Below, one piece after another: positions 34,575 through 45,734 of a DNA stretch of 64,000 nucleotides. Location: assembly GCF_932526225.1 (NCBI RefSeq), contig NC_064048.1:3549597-3613596 (forward strand), given 5' to 3'. Each line of letters starts with the position of its first letter. Position 1 is the stretch's first letter. This DNA is from Nematostella vectensis. Taxonomy: Eukaryota; Cnidaria; Anthozoa; Actiniaria; Edwardsiidae. Under the pieces are notes generated by a model. The model had not been told where the DNA came from, did not search any database, and saw nothing but the letters and a program-made list of their open reading frames with translations. The translations under genes were made by a program, and so were the position numbers.

Positions 34575-35483
34575 TTACTTCTTGCCATAACGGCGTCGAG
34601 AGATGGAGCGGCGTCTGGAGATCGGGCGGCGGCGAGAGATGGAGCGGCGTCGAGAGATGGAGCGGCGTCGAGAGATGGAGCGGCGTCGGGAGATGGAGCG
34701 GCGTCGAGAGATGGAGCGGCGGCGAGAGATGGAGCGGCGGCGAGAGATGGAGCGGCGTCGAGAGATGGAGCGGCGTCGAGAGATGGAGCGGCGTCGGGAG
34801 ATGGAGCGGCGTCGAGAGATGGAGCGGCGGCGAGAGATGGAGCGGCGGCGGGAGATGGAGCGGCGTCTGGAGATGGAGCGGCGGCGAGAGATGGAGCGGC
34901 GTCGAGAGATGGAGCGGCGTCGAGAGATGGAGCGGCGTCGGGAGATGGAGCGGCGTCGAGAGATGGAGCGGCGGCGAGAGATGGAGCGGCGGCGGGAGAT
35001 GGAGCGGCGTCGTGAGATGGAGCGGCGTCGGGAGATGGAGCGGCGTCGGGAGATGGAGCGGCGTCGGGAGATCGAGCGGCGGCGAGAGATGGAGCGGCGT
35101 CGAGAGATGGATCTGCGGCGAGAGATGGAGCGGCGTCGAGAGATAGAGCGGCGGCGAGAGATGGAGCGGCGTCGCGAGATGGAGCGGCGTCGCGAGATGG
35201 AGCGGCGTCGCGAGATGGAGCGGCGTCGAAAGACGCCATCATCTTCATCATCCGGGTCTTCCTTTTCGTCATCCAATTCTTTGCCTTTAACATCCGGCTC
35301 TTTATCCTCGTCATCCGGTTTTTCGAGAGTTGAATCCCCAGCAGTAAGGTCACCCTCTTTATTTACAGTGTCAGCGGTTTTAGGCTCAGGCAAAGCATTG
35401 TCACTGACTTCCGGTTTATCTCCGTAATGAGCGTTGATTGACACTACGAGGGCCAATACGAAGAGCGCGGCAAAGACTTTCAT
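34575..35483 (-). CDS. Gene C: single-coding-exon acidic/Arg-repeat precursor, 36 Arg-triplet blocks
   Basis: One uninterrupted frame of 302 aa. An in-frame upstream ATG at 35525 exists, but the start at 35483 is preferred because it begins the signal peptide MKVFAALFVLALVVSINA and follows the conserved acceptor CAACGCAG. Residues of about 19-85 form an acidic propiece (PDDEDKEPDVKGKELDDEKE; DPDDEDDGVF) with about 26 acidic against 8 Lys residues. Then come 35 copies of RRRSIS (one RRRPIS) and RRRYGKK-stop: 36 Arg triplets, about 108 Arg in 217 residues. Unlike A, B, D and E there is no intron between the acid and basic parts and no separate cassette exon, and Tyr of the repeat is replaced by Ser. 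The 5' intron is enlarged to about 2.8 kb and contains a SINE. It is the most diverged of the five tandem genes. Confidence 0.85.
   Translation of the reverse strand: MKVFAALFVLALVVSINAHYGDKPEVSDNALPEPKTADTVNKEGDLTAGDSTLEKPDDEDKEPDVKGKELDDEKEDPDDEDDGVFRRRSISRRRSISRRRSISRRRSISRRRSISRRRSISRRRSISRRRSISRRRSISRRRSISRRRSISRRRSISRRRSISRRRSISRRRSISRRRSISRRRSISRRRSISRRRSISRRRSISRRRSISRRRSISRRRSISRRRSISRRRSISRRRSISRRRSISRRRSISRRRSISRRRSISRRRSISRRRSISRRRSISRRRPISRRRSISRRRYGKK
34590..35235 (-). repeat. 18-bp coding minisatellite of gene C (36 blocks)
   Basis: The plus-strand unit is GAGATGGAGCGGCGTCGA with CGG/CGT and CGA/CGG variants, which are all synonymous for Arg on the minus strand. Longer blocks recur inside it (for example 34,633-34,860 resembles 34,885-35,010), so it grew by multi-unit steps. 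Confidence 0.9.
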
Positions 35484-36237
35484 CTTAAGAGCACACCCAC
35501 TTAAACCTGCGTTGAAAAAATTCATTAATTAAACAACATTCATGACATGACACATTTCACTATTAAACATCTTAAAATACATTTTATTCATATAGCAAGG
35601 TCATGAAGATACTGTAAGACTCCGTTTATGCAGCTTCCTTTATCGAAGATGTGCGAAGCTGTAATGCTATCGGGTGATGATAGAGTGAGTGATATTCGGG
35701 AATAAATCGGAGTCGGTTCGGTCGTGAATCGGTACACAATTGTGAACCGGTGTATTTTCATGACGAATTTCCCTATAAAGTTAAGTGAATTGTTGTTGAG
35801 TGTTTTTATTATTAATTTGTCTTATGTTCGAGGTTTTGGATCATTTAGGATCCTTCGATTGTACCTATCTTTACGTTCGGTCAAGGCCGACGGTCTTCAG
35901 CGACCATCATCATGTTACGAAGTCGGTGCCGACTTCTTATCGAGTGCACGTGTCGTCATACGATCTTCCATGTGCTATCTCTGACCAGACCAGATCATTG
36001 TTGACTCCATGGTAAGTTAATTCATATCATGATTTTATCATTGATTACGGCAAGAACCAGGCACAGTTTTCTACGCATTTCTGAATCATTTCTTATCAGG
36101 GATATTTTCAAGATTACCCGCATGTGGCTCAAGTGCGAATAAAACCGCACTCGTATCAGCAGAACAACAACGCTTCCCCAATGGCGGCCGATCAATGAAC
36201 AAGAACCTGGCGTTATTTAACTTTTTTCAAGAGTTAT

Positions 36238-36371
36238 ATTCCCCTCGGGGAGCTATGATTCCCATACTGGGAGCTAATAAACTGCTTAGGGAGTGCAAAA
36301 AATTTTCCCTTATGGGAGCTATAACTGAACTCCTTAGGGAGTGCAAAAACTATTCCCTTCTGGGAGCTATT
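36238..36371. repeat. Short dispersed hairpin motif TTCCCnnnnGGGAGCTA, four copies
   Basis: Copies are ATTCCCCTCGGGGAGCTATG, ATTCCCATACTGGGAGCTA, TTCCCTTATGGGAGCTAT and TTCCCTTCTGGGAGCTAT. Two GGGAGTGCAAAAA words lie between them. Each copy is a small inverted repeat. Confidence 0.65.
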
Positions 36372-37806
36372 TCCTCTAAATTAGACTTATCTTACACATT
36401 CAGAAATCCTTTATAATCAATATCTTTGTAAAATGCATTTACACCTATGTTTGTTTCATGTCCATATGACAAAAAAATCAATATATTCCAGATTGTTCAA
36501 AGACAAGTAATATACCCATGTCATGTCAACTATGGCTGTATGTAGTTTAGCCTCCTTATAGCAGTCATGTTCAGCTTCCTGTGTCATTCAGTTTTACATT
36601 GTGATTTTAATAAAGGAGAAGCGGCATGTAGTCGTAGACTGCGTATTTTTTAGAAGTGTTCTTCAGAATTTCGAAAGAAATATAGGGCAAAACAAATCAT
36701 GGGAAAAATAATGTTGCAGTCGTACCCAGGATTAACTGGAAATACAAATCACTGGGAGACACATGCGATAAAAAAGATATTGCAATATTGAACTTTAGAA
36801 TCGAATCCGATAAGCTAGGATTGTTTTACAATCTTTTTTCATAAGAACGTCTAATTTTTAATTGAGGCCGGGCCGTTCTTATTTTTAGGACATTTTAAGG
36901 CTGAATATGTTCTTAGCGATGTTCTTAAATTCCAGTATATATAACAATATAATACCTAATGAATTATTAGGAATAGAATTACACTAATGATCAATAGTAA
37001 TAAAAAGGTTGTTACTATGAGCACAATTTGATTCTGCATTTTAGAACGCATCAGGTCTAAAAAAAAAAGGTTCTTATAAAAAAGAGTGTTAATTCCAGAA
37101 AAAAGCATGTAACTAGATAGCACAAAACGCAATGTAAAATGCTTAGCTCGTATAATTATCTGCGTATGATAACCCTTCACGGCAGTCATAACGATAGATA
37201 ACAAGCTATCATTTTCAGATTAAGGGGGAACAAAAAGAGAAAGATCTTGGATTTGGTTAGTTTTCTCTGTGACGCTTTTTATTAACCATCACAGAAGTGG
37301 GAGACGAATGTGATAAGAATATTGCAATAATAAACTGCGCATTACTTCTAAAAGGCTTCGTTCACGTCTTAGTGCTCGTGTTGAATATAAACGACGTGAA
37401 TGTGTCTGGGCATAATTATTGTGGAAAACGATTATCGAGGAAACCTCAAGGACAATTGAAAACCTCAAGGATAATGGAAAAATTGAGAACTAACGGCCTT
37501 TGGAAATTCCGGCAAAAATCTCCTTTATTATTAAAAAGAAATCAAGAAACATATATCTCTTGTTAAAACAAAAGAAAAGGGGCTATTTATAAGGATGTTG
37601 AGGATTAAAGGATAGATAGAAAATTAGGACAATAGAACAAAAGGAAACGAAATTATTAACTATTCATATGTTTGTTGAAACCAGAGCTCTTTTATGCACC
37701 ACTTTTTGTACCTCTAAGACTAAGTTCTAACGTCGTGTTATCCATGAGCCGTATTCAATGCAAATACGTGCAAATGGTCAATTCGATTGTTTTATCTTCA
37801 TAAGTG

Positions 37807-38160
37807 GAAGCACGGGTGGCCTAGTGTGTTAGTACGTCGGCCTCTCACCGCTGTGGCCCAGGTTCGAATCCTGGCTCAAACTGGGGATTTTTCCGGGTTC
37901 CTGCCTTGAATCGAATTTGTCGCAAGTGAGTTGAAGTTATTCTCCCGTGTTTCCAGTCTTCTCGGATAAGGACACTAAACCGGAGGTCCCGTCTCTTCCA
38001 GCTGCACTACACTAACCTGAACCAAAGGGACGTAAAAGAACCACTGGGGACGTAATAAACCCTCTGGCAGTGACCACCCCCAGTGACAGTGCTTACTAAC
38101 CGAGGGCCATATGTTAGAAAACTGTATATTCGGTTAAATATGCTACCCTCGATAAACAAA
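37807..38160 (+). mobile_element. tRNA-derived SINE
   Basis: The head resembles a tRNA: a GTGGCCTAGTGTGTTAGTACG A-box-like segment at about 37815-37836 and a perfect B box GGTTCGAATCC at 37861-37871, spaced as in a pol III promoter. The body has the GGACACTAAACCGGAGGTCC and GACGTAAAAGAACC words found in the central domains of many metazoan SINEs. There is no acceptor-stem closure and the body continues, so it is not a functional tRNA gene. Confidence 0.75.
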
Positions 38161-38348
38161 GATTACGAAGTACAAAGTACATAATACGGCGTATGCGACG
38201 TAGCATAATGCGCTCTTTACAGCTAAAACATCTACAAAGCGTGTTTAATAGGTACTATGGGATTAAATGTGGACTTGATATCCTATTCAATAAATAGTTT
38301 TGAATTCACTTATTTGTTTCTTTTTTTCAGCTTTTTCGCAAATCTTAC

Positions 38349-38420
38349 CTTATGAGATGTCCACTCGGTGCTAACTGGATGCTCCTCTGTTTGATGTAAT
38401 GATTGCGGCGAAGTTTAAAA
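38349..38420 (-). other. Gene C predicted 5' noncoding exon
   Basis: GACATCTCATAAG|GTAAGA donor (38348-38347). About 70 bp are kept relative to A, B, D and E while the flanks have diverged strongly. Confidence 0.5.
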
Positions 38421-40164
38421 TCTTGTTTCGCACAATTAGTTTGATGGAATTTTAAGAGTCTATTCACGATAACAATTGTTTCTATTGTTCTCAAAGCTAA
38501 TTTGTGCGATCAATTCAGTAAATACAAATTATTGAAATCTTAGTTGACAGCACTTATAGGGCAACTAATAAAAGAGAAAAAAATTACTACAGATTTGAAC
38601 TGTGGAAAATGATTTAAGGACATTTATATTCTCGTACAAGAAGAATAATTTGAAGCAAGCTCTCAAACTAATCCATTTTAACACTTAATCTTATACGTTA
38701 AGCATAGCAAGGGGTGATTTGTACAGTATTTTACGTGATGCATTATACGTGATGCATATTGTGCATTCAACGTATGTTATTTACGCGCGAATGCTTTTAC
38801 ACTTTAATTAGTTTAAGTGTTTGGTAAACATTCTTTTGTGTAGGCAGCTTCGATAAAAATGTTCTAGCAAAGAGGAAGAAGTATAAATGCCTACCGACTA
38901 CCGGAATAACCTAAATCAGTCCCAAAAGCACCACATCCGCCCCCTATGTGGAAATTGAAAAATCCCGTGGTTTGGGAGCAAGGTTCTTTCTCTGAGCGTT
39001 ATGGGGATAAATATCCTAAGAATTTTTCCCAATAAAAGGTGGAAGTAAGGATCTATTTAGAAAATGAGATAGCAAGGTTGATTTATATATAGACACTATT
39101 TTGAGTCAGCGCATTGTGAAGGATGTCCTTGCAGGTTTTATCCAGTGAGAAGGTCCCTGAAAAAGAAGATACCTTTTGCCCAAACCGGGAACCAACCTAA
39201 TACGAAAGCCTTTTAATGAGAATTATCCCTAAGGTTAAAAATTTGGCATCATTAGGAGAGTAAATCCAAATTTTATAATTGGGAGATTATTTTCTATGGT
39301 CATTGGGAGATTATTTTCTATGGTCATTGGGAGATTATTTTCTATTTGGTCATTGGGAGATTATTTTCTATTTGGTCATTGGGAGATTATTTTCTATTTG
39401 AAGGAGAGTGCCGATAATTATGGTAAGACTTTCACAGTTTCTTGGCATGATACACGAAACAATTTAATTGACTTCAAAGCAACGATGAATAGTAAAATTG
39501 CGGGCTGCGGAGAGATAAACACGCACGCAATATTTCTTGCAATCGTAATGCACCCGCATTTAAATTATAATTTACAGCGGTCGCCTACTCTAAGTGAACA
39601 CGAAATTACGCGCATTGATTGGCTAGTTTCAAGAATTTTTTTTGAGTTGCAAGAACAGGAAAGGCACAGGGAACTTTTCTCGCAATGTTGCGGGAAGTAG
39701 AAGAAGCCGGTAGTAAAACGCGCAACATCGCTTTCAAGCTTTTTTATAGCAATGATGTTGCCACAAGTTGTACGATCTTGCTGCTTGTATTACGAGTGAC
39801 TGGCTATAATTTCTTTGGCTAAACAGCTCATCTTAAGTTCCCTGCTGAAGGCTTATTTAAAGAGCGATTTTCTTAGATTTTTTAATCTTTATTTATGAAT
39901 CCTGGCTTTATCAGATGACGTTAAAAACAACTTTTTGAAGACAAACTTTAAAGTTTTGTACAAGTTTTGATGAGGATATATTTTTATTCAAAGGAGGCGC
40001 CGGCTCTTTCGAACAATTACTATACGCCAATTAATAAACACCGGCCAAACCGGGAAGGAGGATGACGCAATATTGCAATATAATTTGATCCAGTTTTATA
40101 TTTCGCGCTCTCTCAGTGTTGTTAACGAAAAATACTACAATTTCTCATATGATATTTATGTCAG
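38421..40164. other. No supported gene; contains a 24-26 bp tandem repeat
   Basis: The 134-codon plus frame at 39296-39700 begins inside the tandem repeat and has no recognisable domain. The rest is AT-rich. I see no splice-consistent exons. Confidence 0.4.
39278..39402. repeat. Tandem repeat, five copies of ATTGGGAGATTATTTTCTAT
   Basis: Period 24 bp in the first copies (spacer GGTC) and 26 bp in the later ones (spacer TTGGTC). Confidence 0.85.
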
Positions 40165-40165
40165 C

Positions 40166-40953
40166 GTTGTTACGCCGCAAAATGTAATAACTTTTACCAC
40201 AAATGTAATAACTTTTCAACGCAAAATGTAATAAAATATTTAACGCGAAATGTATAAGCAGAAAAAGTAATAACATCAAATAATGACTGTAAACCCAAAA
40301 ACTATAGCTAAAAGCTCTAACTAAGAAAATAGACGCTAGCATGTATGACCAACAGTTGTAGTAGCCCATCTCGAATCGACGGTTGGTCTCGCTTTCTTCA
40401 AACACTTGGCAGTGGTTCTGTCATCAACCTGAGATTGCGAATCCTCCCTAGATCGTGGTCTATAAAGCTGCGATACTGTGCGGTTTTGAATGTATACTAT
40501 TAGTAATAAATGCAAAGAGAGAGCAAATGCCAACTTCAGACGAGGTCGCTATCATTGAATTAGGCAATTTCTGGACACAACGCGCAATATGACTGCCAAA
40601 CCATTAAAACTAATTGGGTAAAATTTTATATCATGTTTTTTTATTGCTTTCCCATATTTTTTAAAATTCCCATCGTATTAAGACAATAGGCCTGTTCCAA
40701 ATTTATATGCACCCGGCACTTTGTCACTTCTGGAGCTAAATTGGGAATAATGTCACAGCATACCAAAAAAAAAAATCCCTGGAAGCCAAGGCAACATCAA
40801 TACACTTTCAAGTCGCACTGCCTTTCTTTTAATAAACGATTCATTCTGTTTGTCTCTACGTGTTAACATTTCATAATTTACCTAATATTGCTAGAACTAT
40901 TAGTCAATAGATAAAGTTTGTGTTGATCATTACATTTTGCTACGTAACAAGCG
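40166..40953. mobile_element. TIR element with subterminal ATTACATTTTGCG arrays, copy 2
   Basis: The most complete left end: GTTGTTACGCCGCAAAATGT, pairing with the right end ACATTTTGCTACGTAACAAG. The right-hand array is shortened compared with copies 1 and 3. Confidence 0.65.
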
Positions 40954-41300
40954 TAGCGCTTTTATTTTGACACACTATGAAAATTACATCGAGTTGTACA
41001 AATTTCAAAACCCTTTCTTTCCTTCGATCCGATCCGTATTCTTGTTTTACCTAAAAAGGAAATTAGAATTATGAACTATAGGTTAAAAGCAAGCAAGCTA
41101 GTTCTGAATTTAAATCTTCCATGCGTCGTAAATAAATACAATTTTCCATCATATTTTAAAAACAATAAACAAACAAATAATTAGTTTATCCGTTTTTCTC
41201 TTCTGCTACACCCAACCAAGAGCTTTCAAAACTTTTATTTTGGTTACGGATTTAATCTTTCGGTGTGTTATTAAGTATTTACCTAATGTGGTTCTGAGAA

Positions 41301-42212
41301 TTACTTCTTGCCAAATCGGCGACGACGAGCGATAAATCGACGTCGAGAAATGTATCGGCGTCGGGAGATATATCGACGTCGAGAGATGTATCGACGTCGA
41401 GAGATGTATCGACGTCGAGAGATGTATCGGCGTCGGGAGATGTATCGGCGTCGGGAGATGTATCGGCGTCGGGAGATGTATCGGCGTCGGGAGATGTATC
41501 GGCGTCGGGAGATGTATCGGCGTCGGGAGATGTATCGGCGTCGAGAGATGTATCGGCGGCGTTTAAAAGAAAATTGTTTTGCATCTAGCGACTGATCTTT
41601 GGTAGGCTCACTGAAAAAAAGTTTTATTTTAATCTTTGCGAAATTTAATTTTTCTTAATTAACGATTGAGCTTACGTTTCAATAACATAAGATTTATCAG
41701 ACTTTTCAAGTTCATTGTCGTCACCGTCATCGTCATACTGGTCTTTGCTAGGATCGCTGAAAAACAGAATATTTATTATCTTTGCGAAGATTATTTTTTC
41801 TTAATGAACGATTGAACTTACCTCTCAGGAACATCGGATTTATCAGACTTATCAATTTCATTGTCGTCATCGTCATACTGGTCTTTGCTAGGATCGCTGA
41901 AAAACAGAATATTTATTATCTTTGCGAAGATTATTTTTTCTTAATGAACGATTGAACTTACGTCTCAGAAACATCGGATTCATCAGACTTTTCAAGTTCA
42001 TTGTCGTCACCGTCGTCGTCATCATCTGGCTCTTCACCCTCTTCACCCGGTTTTTCAAAAGTTGAATCCCCTGCAACAACGTCACCCCTTTTTTCTACTG
42101 TGTCAGCGGTTTTAGGCTCCATTGCATTGTCACTGACTTCCGGTTGATCTCCAGAATTAGCGTTGATTGACACCACGAGGGCCAATAGGAAGAGCGCGGC
42201 AAAGACTTTCAT
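41301..42212 (-). CDS. Gene D: secreted acidic/Arg-repeat peptide precursor (four coding exons)
   Basis: Coding exons are 41962-42212, 41822-41896, 41676-41756 and 41301-41610; spliced 717 nt, 238 aa. It has the same signal peptide and acidic exon 1 as A. Two acidic cassette exons follow. The first is 75 nt, having lost two codons (QYDDDDNEIDKSDKSDVPE), and its donor context is GAGAG|GTAAGT instead of GAGAC|GTAAGT, which changes the joint codon but keeps phase 2. The second is the standard 81-nt cassette. The last exon reads EPTKDQSLDAKQFSFK and then 14 RRR blocks to ARRRRFGKK; SFK replaces FFSQ of A and B before the repeat. An AATAAA (minus) is at 41239-41234. The two cassettes and their flanking introns are near-identical, so exon duplication was recent. 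Confidence 0.8.
41310..41563 (-). repeat. 18-bp coding minisatellite of gene D (14 blocks)
   Basis: Same RRRYIS unit. A run of three ATCGACGTCGAGA-type variants sits near the C-terminal end, as in gene B. Confidence 0.9.
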
Positions 42213-42915
42213 CTTAAGAGCACACCCACTTAAATCTGCGTCGAGAAATTTAATAGTTGGCATTGCACATTTTACCCATAAAACATCTCAAAGATATCTT
42301 ATTCATATACCAAGGTCATGTATTGCATATTGATGATGATATTGCAAGGCTATCCCTTTTTAAGAAGTGTTTTTTAAATTATCGAAAGAATCATAGGACA
42401 AACAAATTCATAACCTGAATAAAGTCAGAATCGTTCCCAGATAAGCTTGAAATGTTTAATTCACTGTCACAATTCACTGTCAAGGGCGGATTCAGGAGTT
42501 CTGAAAGGGGGGGGGGGGGAAGCAAGTATTTCAAGAAAGGGGGCGGATTTATTGTGCTCCGTGGATTTTCTTATATTTCTCATTATTCTTAAGCCAAATA
42601 TCTGCGAAATTGAGCACTAACTGCCTTTGGAAAATGATTATTGATAAAGGTACATAATATCCATTATTAAAACTACAGTATAGGAGCTATTGGTGGTAAG
42701 AAAAAGCACGTAAGGAAACGAACTTATTACTATTCATATATTTGTAGCAAGCCACATAAAGCTCATTAAAAGCCACATAAAGCTATAAACATCTGCAAGG
42801 GTGTTAAAGGTACTAGGGATTTAATGGGGACTTTATATCCTACAATGAATTAGTAGGTCAAATTCAATAGGGCCTTGCAGTTTGTAACGTTTCTCAGCTT
42901 TTCCCCGGACCTTAC

Positions 42916-43020
42916 CTTATGAGATGTCTACACGGTGCCAACTGGGTGCCCCTCTGTTCGATGTAATGATTGCAACGAAGTTTGAAATCTTGTTTCGCAT
43001 GATTTGTTTGATGGAGACTA
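42916..43020 (-). other. Gene D predicted 5' noncoding exon
   Basis: CATAAG|GTAAGG donor at 42915-42914, conserved with the other units. Confidence 0.5.
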
Positions 43021-44416
43021 ATAAGACTAACAATAGTTGCTAGGGTTCTAAGAGCTAATTAATGTAATTAAAATGCAAATGGATCTTATGTGATAACATA
43101 TCAAAAGGCATCAAAACCAACCACCATTTTACGAAATTTTTGAAATAAAATATTAAGGAAAAAATCTTTCAGCGAAATTTCAAAAGGAACATCGATGTTG
43201 TACACAACAGAAGCCAGGAAACTAGTATTTAAATTGGGCTGGTCCCATGGAATTTATCCTGAATAAAGCAATGTCTTTGTTCTTTTCGATTGATAAAAAG
43301 AGCATTTTAGAAATGCTCCGCCTAAATGGTAGCACTGAATATCTGAAAGAAGGCACGAGCCGGTAGAAATAAGAAAAAAACAGGAATGTGGAAATAATGA
43401 CGTTCATTTACGAAAGCAACCGCTTTTATGAGGGAGGCGCTTATTTCGGAGGGGCCACCGGTAACCTCAACCGAAAAAAAGACAAAATGATCTATTAATA
43501 AATATATTTGGGATATTTAGGATTAGGCGAGTTTGCAATATGTTTAAATTGTGACTACAATAATATATCTAAGGTTGCGTAAGCTAATAAAGCAATAATA
43601 AAATCAGGAATTTGGTTTTGAGCGTCGTTTTACATATTTTATCAGCTTTTTTTGTTTTATTTTTGTTTGTTTGGAAATCCCGTAACAATAGCTTTCTTAA
43701 GGTTACGTAAGCTTTTGTGCGATAGTGAACAGATAATGGAACAAGACAACGAGAAGCATAATACAAAGAAACCTGGTTAAGTTTCGAAAAAAGGATTCCA
43801 TTCATACCATGTTGTGACTTAGAAAAGGGTACATCTGATTATAAAGCAGCTAGTTGGATATTTTCGATAATTAAAAGTGTAAAACACAATGGATGCATCA
43901 TGATATTGAATCTTGAAATCTTGATATCGATTGTATTATACAAAAAGGCATTTCGTGATCTATTTGACAACATTACACAGTTTTTATTTGCCTTTTGGAC
44001 AATATTTTGGTTATATTTTGCGGTGATTTTATTTTGACAATATAATAGAAACATCGGGTGGTGAAATTTCAGCTACCTTCCTCTATATAAAGAGTCGACC
44101 TTCTAGATAGTCATCTCAATGGGATAAAAAAAATAACCAGAAACAACGGCTTTTCTAGTTACTTAACGAGAACTGGGCTCCTTCTACTAATCCCGAATTC
44201 GAGAAGGCATTTTTTATTTATAAGGTTATTTTAGAAGGTTTCAGAAGAAGCAAGAGTGAATAGAAATAGCTGCACGGGCCTCCTGTGGTTGTCATGGTTC
44301 TCTATGGTGGAGGGGACATTAAAAAGAAAAAGAAAAGAAAGAAAAGAGGAAAATGAAAGTAAAAAAAAGAAAAAAAGATACCTATAATGTAAACATATTG
44401 ATCAGTTAAAAACAGA

Positions 44417-45290
44417 TACGCGAAATGTAATAATTTTTCAACGCAAAATGTAATAAATTGTTTAACACGAAATGTAATAGCGCAAAAGGTAATAACATCA
44501 AATAATGACTTTAAACCCATAAACTATAACTAAAAGCTCTAACTAAGAAAATAGACGCTAGCATGTAGTGACCACCAGTTGTAGTAGTCCATCTCGGATC
44601 GACGGTTGGTCTCGCTCTCTTCAAACACTTGGCAGTGGTTCTGTCAGCAACCTGAGATTGCGAATCCTCCCTAGATCGTGGTCTATAAAGCTGCGATACT
44701 GTGCGGTTTTGAATGTATACTAGTAGTAATAAATGCAAAGAGAGAGCGAATGCCAACTTCAGACAAGGTCGCTATCGTTGAATTAGGCAATTTCTAGACA
44801 ACGCGCAATATGACTGCCGAACCATTAAAACTAATTGGGTAAAATTTTATATCATGTTTTTTTTATTGCTTTCCCATACTTTTTAAAATTCTCTTCGTAT
44901 TAAGATAATAGGCCTGTTCCAAATTTATATGCACCCTGGACTTTGTCACTTCTCGAACTAAATCGGGAATAATGTCACACCATACCAAAAAAATCCCTAG
45001 AAGCCAAGGCAAGAACAATGCACTTTCAAGTCGCACTGCCTTTCTTTTAATAAACGATTCCTTCTGTTTGTCTCTACGTGTTAACATTTCATAATTTTCC
45101 TAATATTACTAGAACTATTAGCCAATAGATAATGTTATTAAATTTTGCGTTAAATATTTTATTACATTTTGCGTTGAAAAGTTATTACATTTAGCGTTAA
45201 ACCTTTATTACATTTCGCGTTGAAAGTTATTACATTTCGCGTTAAGATTTCATTTTGTGTTGATCATTACATTTTGCGGCGTAACAAGCG
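44417..45290. mobile_element. TIR element with subterminal ATTACATTTTGCG arrays, copy 3
   Basis: Same structure and interior as copy 1, with left and right word arrays in opposite orientation. It lies at the equivalent position between units D and E as copy 1 between A and B, so it was copied with the tandem unit. Confidence 0.65.
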
Positions 45291-45734
45291 TAACGCTGTT
45301 ATTTTGACACACTATGGAAATTACATCGAGTTGTACAAATTTCAAAACCCTTTCTTTATGAGAGGCAAGTTTTTATCCCCTGTTGATTACTCTATAGGGC
45401 CAAGTTTGCTACAGTGTTGAAGTGTGTTCTCCATGGCTCATCCATTTCCAGTTTCCTTCGATCCGATCCGTATTCTTGTTTTACCTAAAAATGAAATTAG
45501 AATTATGAACTAAACGTTTAAAGCAAGCAAGCTAGTTCTGAATCTAAACCTTCCATGGGTCGTAAATAAATACAATTTTCCATCATATTTTAAAGACAAT
45601 AAACAAACAAATAATTAGTTTATCCGTTTTTCTCTTCTGCTACACCCAATCAAGAGCTTTCAAAACTTTTATTGTGGTTTCGGATTTAATCTTTCGGTGT
45701 GTTATTAAGTATTTACCCAATGTAGTTCTGAAAA

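Larger units (their letters stand above)
35507..38347 (-). other. Gene C 5' intron (predicted) and its insertions
   Basis: The region between the predicted noncoding exon (donor at 38348-38347) and the coding exon acceptor at 35507. The 36.64-36.74 kb part still matches the intron of A (TCGAAAGAAATATAGGGCAA). Other content: four TTCCC...GGGAGCTAT hairpin motifs (36,238-36,370), two shared AGGGAGTGCAAAAA words, and a tRNA-derived SINE (37.8-38.16 kb). No protein gene is recognised. The open frame at 37297-37566 is unsupported. Confidence 0.45.

Noticed and set aside
37807-37880. Functional tRNA gene
   Set aside because: A box and B box are present, but there is no acceptor-stem pairing and a SINE body follows.
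39296-39700. 134-codon plus-strand frame
   Set aside because: It starts within a tandem repeat and has no recognisable domain or conserved partner.
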